From Apilactobacillus apinorum (GTDB lineage: Bacteria; Bacillota; Bacilli; Lactobacillales; Lactobacillaceae), in contig NZ_KQ440396.1 in the NCBI RefSeq assembly GCF_001281175.1, positions 584,256 to 648,255 of the forward strand: a stretch of DNA of 64,000 nucleotides. The letters are read 5' to 3'. The notes beneath the pieces were generated by a model, which saw only the letters and a list, made by a program, of their open reading frames with translations, did not search any database and was not told the origin of the DNA. Of this stretch, positions 60,714 to 64,000 are shown piece by piece; within the stretch, counting starts at the first letter, position 1; each line of letters opens with the position of its first letter. The position numbers and the translations under genes are program-made.

Positions 60714-61067
60714 ATGAGAAGTACATTTTCTAAAGTATTATTTGTAATCGTGTTACTATTTATCGCGTTCATTGCTGCAATTAGCATTGCAACACATAAC
60801 AGCAATGTTGATAATACATTAAAAGCCGTAAATCAAACTGTTGCAGTTAATAAAAAGAAACATCACGTTGGTGATTATGAACTAGAACCTAACAAGGATG
60901 AAATTGATCAATATAGTTTCCCTAGACTTGATGCTATTAAGAGTACTAAGTTCAAAAAAGGTGAAAAAATTAAAGCGACTAAGTTGGTTCAAGATCAACA
61001 AACTAGTTTCTACCAAATCAATAAAAACACATACGTCTTATCTACTGACGTAACCGTTGTAAAATAA
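60714..61067 (+). CDS. Small membrane-anchored/secreted protein, unknown
   Basis: A 117-residue protein with an N-terminal hydrophobic segment (residues 6-25, LFVIVLLFIAFIAAISIA) that may be an anchor or signal. The outside part is charged, and its C-terminal half (KKGEKIKATKLVQDQQTSFYQI) has the look of the small SH3-like repeat units of lactobacillus surface proteins. ATG at 60714 with AAGGGA upstream; an upstream in-frame ATG lies within the -10 element and is rejected. Function unknown. Confidence 0.65.
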   Translation: MRSTFSKVLFVIVLLFIAFIAAISIATHNSNVDNTLKAVNQTVAVNKKKHHVGDYELEPNKDEIDQYSFPRLDAIKSTKFKKGEKIKATKLVQDQQTSFYQINKNTYVLSTDVTVVK

Positions 61068-61095
61068 AAAGCTTCCGCTTGAGCGGAGGCTTTTT
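61066..61095. terminator. Bidirectional intrinsic terminator
   Basis: A 13-bp stem AAAAAGCTTCCGC with its partner and TTGA loop between convergent genes; overlaps the GT2 stop codon. Confidence 0.85.
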
Positions 61096-62317
61096 ATCTT
61101 TCAACGTGATTCCAACTACTCTGTTTATTAATATTAAATAATATCTCTTTGAAATTCTTAATGCATAAAAGTAAAGATATATAGTCAACTATATTAATTA
61201 CTTCTAAAAATAAATATGCAAATGGACAAGTAACTATCACCAATAATTTGTGTTTAATGTAACTAGCATCACTAGAAAAAACAGAGGATATTAAATATAT
61301 AGAGAACAAAATAATTATTGACGATATCGTAGCTAGTGATAGGTATCTTACACTTAAAAACACAACCGCAAAAGTTATAATCGGATCTATTAACATAAAA
61401 AATTCTTCAAAAATAACTTTTGGTAATTTCCAGAACGTTAACATTTTATGATATTTAGCATTAACATTAAAAAACAGATTTCTGTATTTTACCAAAGATT
61501 TGAATCTGCCGAACTTCCATCTATATCTTTGTTTTATTAAATCATTCAATGTTCTTACAGGCTCAGTATAAGCAATTACGTCACTAGCAAAACTAAATTT
61601 ATAGTTATTATTACCAAAATAATCAATCATCTTTAATGTAAAATCTATATCTTCAGTTATTGTATCTGTATCATATAAACCAGCCTTTAGCATAAAATCT
61701 TTTCTAAAGCATGATCCAACACCACCTATGATATATTGCAACCCTAGTTGATCTTCAGACCCTTTTAATTTATGCCCTAGCAAATACTCAATATATTGTA
61801 CATACTCTAGTATATTATTATAACTACTTATTTTAACGTTAGAAGCCATTGCAACAACACTTCTATTTCTAAAATATTTCACCATTTTAGAAATAGAATC
61901 TCTCTCAATATAAGAGTCAGAATCAAGAACCATAACAATTGAACCATTACAGTAATTCTTAACACCATTATTTATAGCTGTGGCTTTTCCTGAGTTTTTT
62001 TGATATACAGGAATAATTCTTTTGTCTAGATTAGATTTATTTTCAATAATTTGTTGCGTATTATCTGTAGAACCATCATTAACAACTATCACTTCAAAAT
62101 CTGAATAATCATTATTAATTACTGATTCTATACATCTTCCAGCAAACTTTTCTTCGTTATATGCTGGAATAACAACAGATACTTTCGGTTTCAAACTATC
62201 ATTATTGAAGACGAATTCACCCTGCTCTTTAATCTGATGAACGTTGGATAATATCAATCCAAATATAATTCTAAAAAAGGAAAACATTCCTAATATTAAT
62301 ATTAAATAAAAAAACAA
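61094..62317 (-). CDS. Family 2 glycosyltransferase (PgaC/IcaA-like)
   Basis: A 407-residue processive membrane glycosyltransferase. One N-terminal membrane segment, then the GT-A domain with VSVVIPAYNEE (47-57), DSDS (132-135), acceptor-base TED (221-223) and QRYRW (263-267), then three or four membrane segments. This layout suits beta-linked polymer synthases such as poly-N-acetylglucosamine synthase. Start TTG at 62317 with GGGGA 7 nt upstream. Codons are strikingly AT-rich (many ATA, AGA). A 55-aa membrane protein gene lies just upstream. Confidence 0.88.
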   Translation of the reverse strand: MFFYLILILGMFSFFRIIFGLILSNVHQIKEQGEFVFNNDSLKPKVSVVIPAYNEEKFAGRCIESVINNDYSDFEVIVVNDGSTDNTQQIIENKSNLDKRIIPVYQKNSGKATAINNGVKNYCNGSIVMVLDSDSYIERDSISKMVKYFRNRSVVAMASNVKISSYNNILEYVQYIEYLLGHKLKGSEDQLGLQYIIGGVGSCFRKDFMLKAGLYDTDTITEDIDFTLKMIDYFGNNNYKFSFASDVIAYTEPVRTLNDLIKQRYRWKFGRFKSLVKYRNLFFNVNAKYHKMLTFWKLPKVIFEEFFMLIDPIITFAVVFLSVRYLSLATISSIIILFSIYLISSVFSSDASYIKHKLLVIVTCPFAYLFLEVINIVDYISLLLCIKNFKEILFNINKQSSWNHVER

Positions 62318-62345
62318 GCCATAATCCCCTTAATTAAAAACATAA

Positions 62346-62369
62346 AGCTAGAGATAAATATCCCTAGCT
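62346..62369 (-). terminator. Weak terminator or processing hairpin
   Basis: An 11-bp stem around AGCTAG with a near-zero loop and T-rich tail on the minus strand, between the 55-aa gene and GT2. It would lower GT2 expression relative to the small protein. Confidence 0.5.
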
Positions 62370-62403
62370 CTACTAAACATGAACATTCAATTGTTCCAAC
62401 TTT

Positions 62404-62571
62404 TTATTTTGATTTCTTGATAATCAGTATAATTTGCGACACAAATAGTACCGTTAATAAAGAAATTCCAATAAAAGTAAGCAAATTATTCATCATAAGA
62501 TTACTACCTAGTTGTGGTAAAACAGCTGCTGATGCACCTGCAGTTGAAATTGTTGCTGCTTTTGCATACAT
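62404..62571 (-). CDS. 55-aa membrane protein with LPQLG motif
   Basis: A 55-residue protein with AGGAGGG 7 nt before the ATG. It starts MYAKAATISTAGASAAV, then LPQLG (18-22), a hydrophobic segment (about 29-50) and a KKSK tail. That is the layout of a sortase tail (LPxTG, membrane segment, basic end) with Leu at the Thr position and almost no protein in front. Also possible is a small partner subunit of the GT2 enzyme encoded next. Too short for routine gene calls; function unknown. Confidence 0.65.
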   Translation of the reverse strand: MYAKAATISTAGASAAVLPQLGSNLMMNNLLTFIGISLLTVLFVSQIILIIKKSK

Positions 62572-62719
62572 AATACATCCCTCCTCGTTATATAAATTAT
62601 AAAATAATTTATTGCGAAAAAGGTTGATTTAATCGAATTATTACCATTAAATTATACACATATAATTTAATTAAAAAACTCCTAAAAAAGTATTCTTAAA
62701 TTGTTATTTTTATTTAACT

Positions 62720-63919
62720 TTAAATTATATCAGTCTTAATTTTAACTATGATAAATGTCATTAAAACCACAAAAGCACTAACATAAAACACAACGTCATA
62801 ATCCCAAATTGAAGAAATGATACTTCCCATTAATGATCCAATACAAATCCCAACAGCTTGAGCACCTTGGTTTAAGCTAAATGCCATTCCTGTTGATTCA
62901 GATGGTGTTTCCTTAGCTAAAAGTGTTTGAACGGATGGGAAAATTGCAGCGTTAGAAACCCCAGTTAAGAATCTAAAGACTCCAAAGAATAATACTGTTG
63001 GAGCAAATCCTTGTGGGAAAATAAATAAAATGGCCATAATAAATCCTAAAGTTAGAACTTTATTAGTTCCATATTTATCTCCAAATCGACCAAACCATGG
63101 TGATACTAATACCATTCCAATACCAGGCATAGCAGCAACAAGTCCCGACACAACTGATACATTCCCGCTGTTACCCATTAATTCTTTAACATACAATGTA
63201 ATCAAAGGATTAATTGAATTATTCATAATTTGTAGTGACACTGAAATAATTAAAATCCAAACAATAAATTTGGTATTTGGGAATCCCTTAATAATCTTGA
63301 TAAAAGATTCCTTTTTAGCTTTAACTTTAGATGGATCAGGTACAAAGTGTTCTTCCACAAAAAAGTAAGTTAATAGGAAGAAAGAGAATAATAATAGTCC
63401 TGTAACCATAAAAGAAACCCTAATATTTAAAATATGAACAAGAAATCCTCCAAAAATTGGGCCAACTAAAAATCCACTTGTGTATCCAGTTGATAACCAA
63501 CTTAGAGCATAACCCGTCTTTTCTCTTGGAGTACTAGTAGCAACTAGTGCAATTGAGTTTGGAATAACTCCATCAAAAAATCCTTGTAGACACTTTAAAA
63601 TTAAAAGTTCCCAGACATTGGTACAAAAAGCCATTAAAAATAAAGTAACCGCAGAACCGAATGAAGTTTGCAAAACCATTCTTTTTCTACCGTGTCGATC
63701 AGCAAATCTCCCCCACATCGCCGAAGTAAAAATAACTACAACGAATGACGAAGCATATACAACTCCACTCCATAGTGCTAATTCACTTTTAGAAAAATTA
63801 CCTAGTTCTGATATATATAGTGGTTGAAAAGGAATAACCTCACTAAAAGCAATCCCTGTTAGAAACGTCCCAAATAAAAGAATCCATAGATTCTTTTTCC
63901 AATATGAATTATTATCCAA
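62720..63919 (-). CDS. MFS multidrug-type exporter
   Basis: A 399-residue twelve-segment major facilitator. Loop 2-3 carries GRFADRHGRKRM, and segment five has STGYTSGFLVGPIFGG, the antiporter motif C of drug exporters such as PmrA/NorA/TetA. Exports drugs or metabolites; substrate unknown. TTG at 63919 is taken as start because AGGAG lies 8 nt upstream; an earlier TTG lies within that site. Confidence 0.85.
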   Translation of the reverse strand: MDNNSYWKKNLWILLFGTFLTGIAFSEVIPFQPLYISELGNFSKSELALWSGVVYASSFVVVIFTSAMWGRFADRHGRKRMVLQTSFGSAVTLFLMAFCTNVWELLILKCLQGFFDGVIPNSIALVATSTPREKTGYALSWLSTGYTSGFLVGPIFGGFLVHILNIRVSFMVTGLLLFSFFLLTYFFVEEHFVPDPSKVKAKKESFIKIIKGFPNTKFIVWILIISVSLQIMNNSINPLITLYVKELMGNSGNVSVVSGLVAAMPGIGMVLVSPWFGRFGDKYGTNKVLTLGFIMAILFIFPQGFAPTVLFFGVFRFLTGVSNAAIFPSVQTLLAKETPSESTGMAFSLNQGAQAVGICIGSLMGSIISSIWDYDVVFYVSAFVVLMTFIIVKIKTDII

Positions 63920-64000
63920 ACTAATTTCTCCTCTCAAATAAACAGTATATATAATAATAACTCATAACAAAGAGTTTAAAAAGAAAATAAAAAAACAAAA

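Overview
The window is AT-rich chromosomal DNA from a low-GC Gram-positive, almost certainly Lactobacillaceae. Evidence: a lactobacillus-type FAS-II cluster with FabI and an Sfp-type phosphopantetheinyl transferase, an Apf-like wall protein, AGGAGG-type ribosome sites, frequent TTG starts and a T-box leader. A water-forming NADH oxidase and many amino-acid permeases would fit the heterofermentative Apilactobacillus/Fructilactobacillus branch, but that is a guess. No rRNA, tRNA, CRISPR, phage or insertion sequence was seen.

Layout. 1-14 kb: a cut-off ABC exporter, a polytopic membrane protein, two tandem EamA exporters, an amino-acid permease behind a Phe-rich leader peptide and terminator, a YczE-like protein, a TetR-MMPL exporter operon, a third EamA exporter, an aldo/keto reductase and galE. 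14-25 kb (minus strand): fabH-acpP-fabD-fabG-accB-fabZ-accC-accD-accA-fabI-PPTase, then a 349-nt gap and a separate fabZ-fabF pair. fabT is absent. 25-32 kb: nitroreductase, phosphoglucomutase, MetF-like protein, DUF2075 ATPase, M3 peptidase, secreted C39-like peptidase. 32-39 kb: an ABC-F ATPase behind a leader peptide carrying RLR, a SDR protein, an orphan structured RNA locus, two MFS exporters, a 51-aa orphan protein and a HesB-like protein. 39-49 kb: an Ogt-like/YdbS/YdbT operon, NlpC/P60 and Apf wall proteins, a DUF3290-DUF421 fusion, a nitroreductase facing an SMR exporter, TrhA, a BcrA-type ABC operon and a MarR regulator. 49-64 kb: three amino-acid permeases (one with a T-box, one with an unclassified leader), a GT-C-like membrane protein, NADH oxidase, CPBP protease, an orphan OppA behind a pseudoknot-like leader, a PgaC-like glycosyltransferase with a 55-aa LPQLG protein, and an MFS exporter.

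The striking theme is RNA-level control. At least five transport or resistance genes sit behind an intrinsic terminator placed between promoter and start codon, each with a different apparent sensor: Phe-rich peptide, RLR peptide, T-box, a compact two-stem element, and an A1-B1-A2-B2 pseudoknot topology. A sixth such RNA has no gene downstream. Shared DNA sites also suggest regulons: WalR-like boxes before three secreted wall enzymes, and a 27-bp operator shared by the YdbST and BcrA-type ABC operons.
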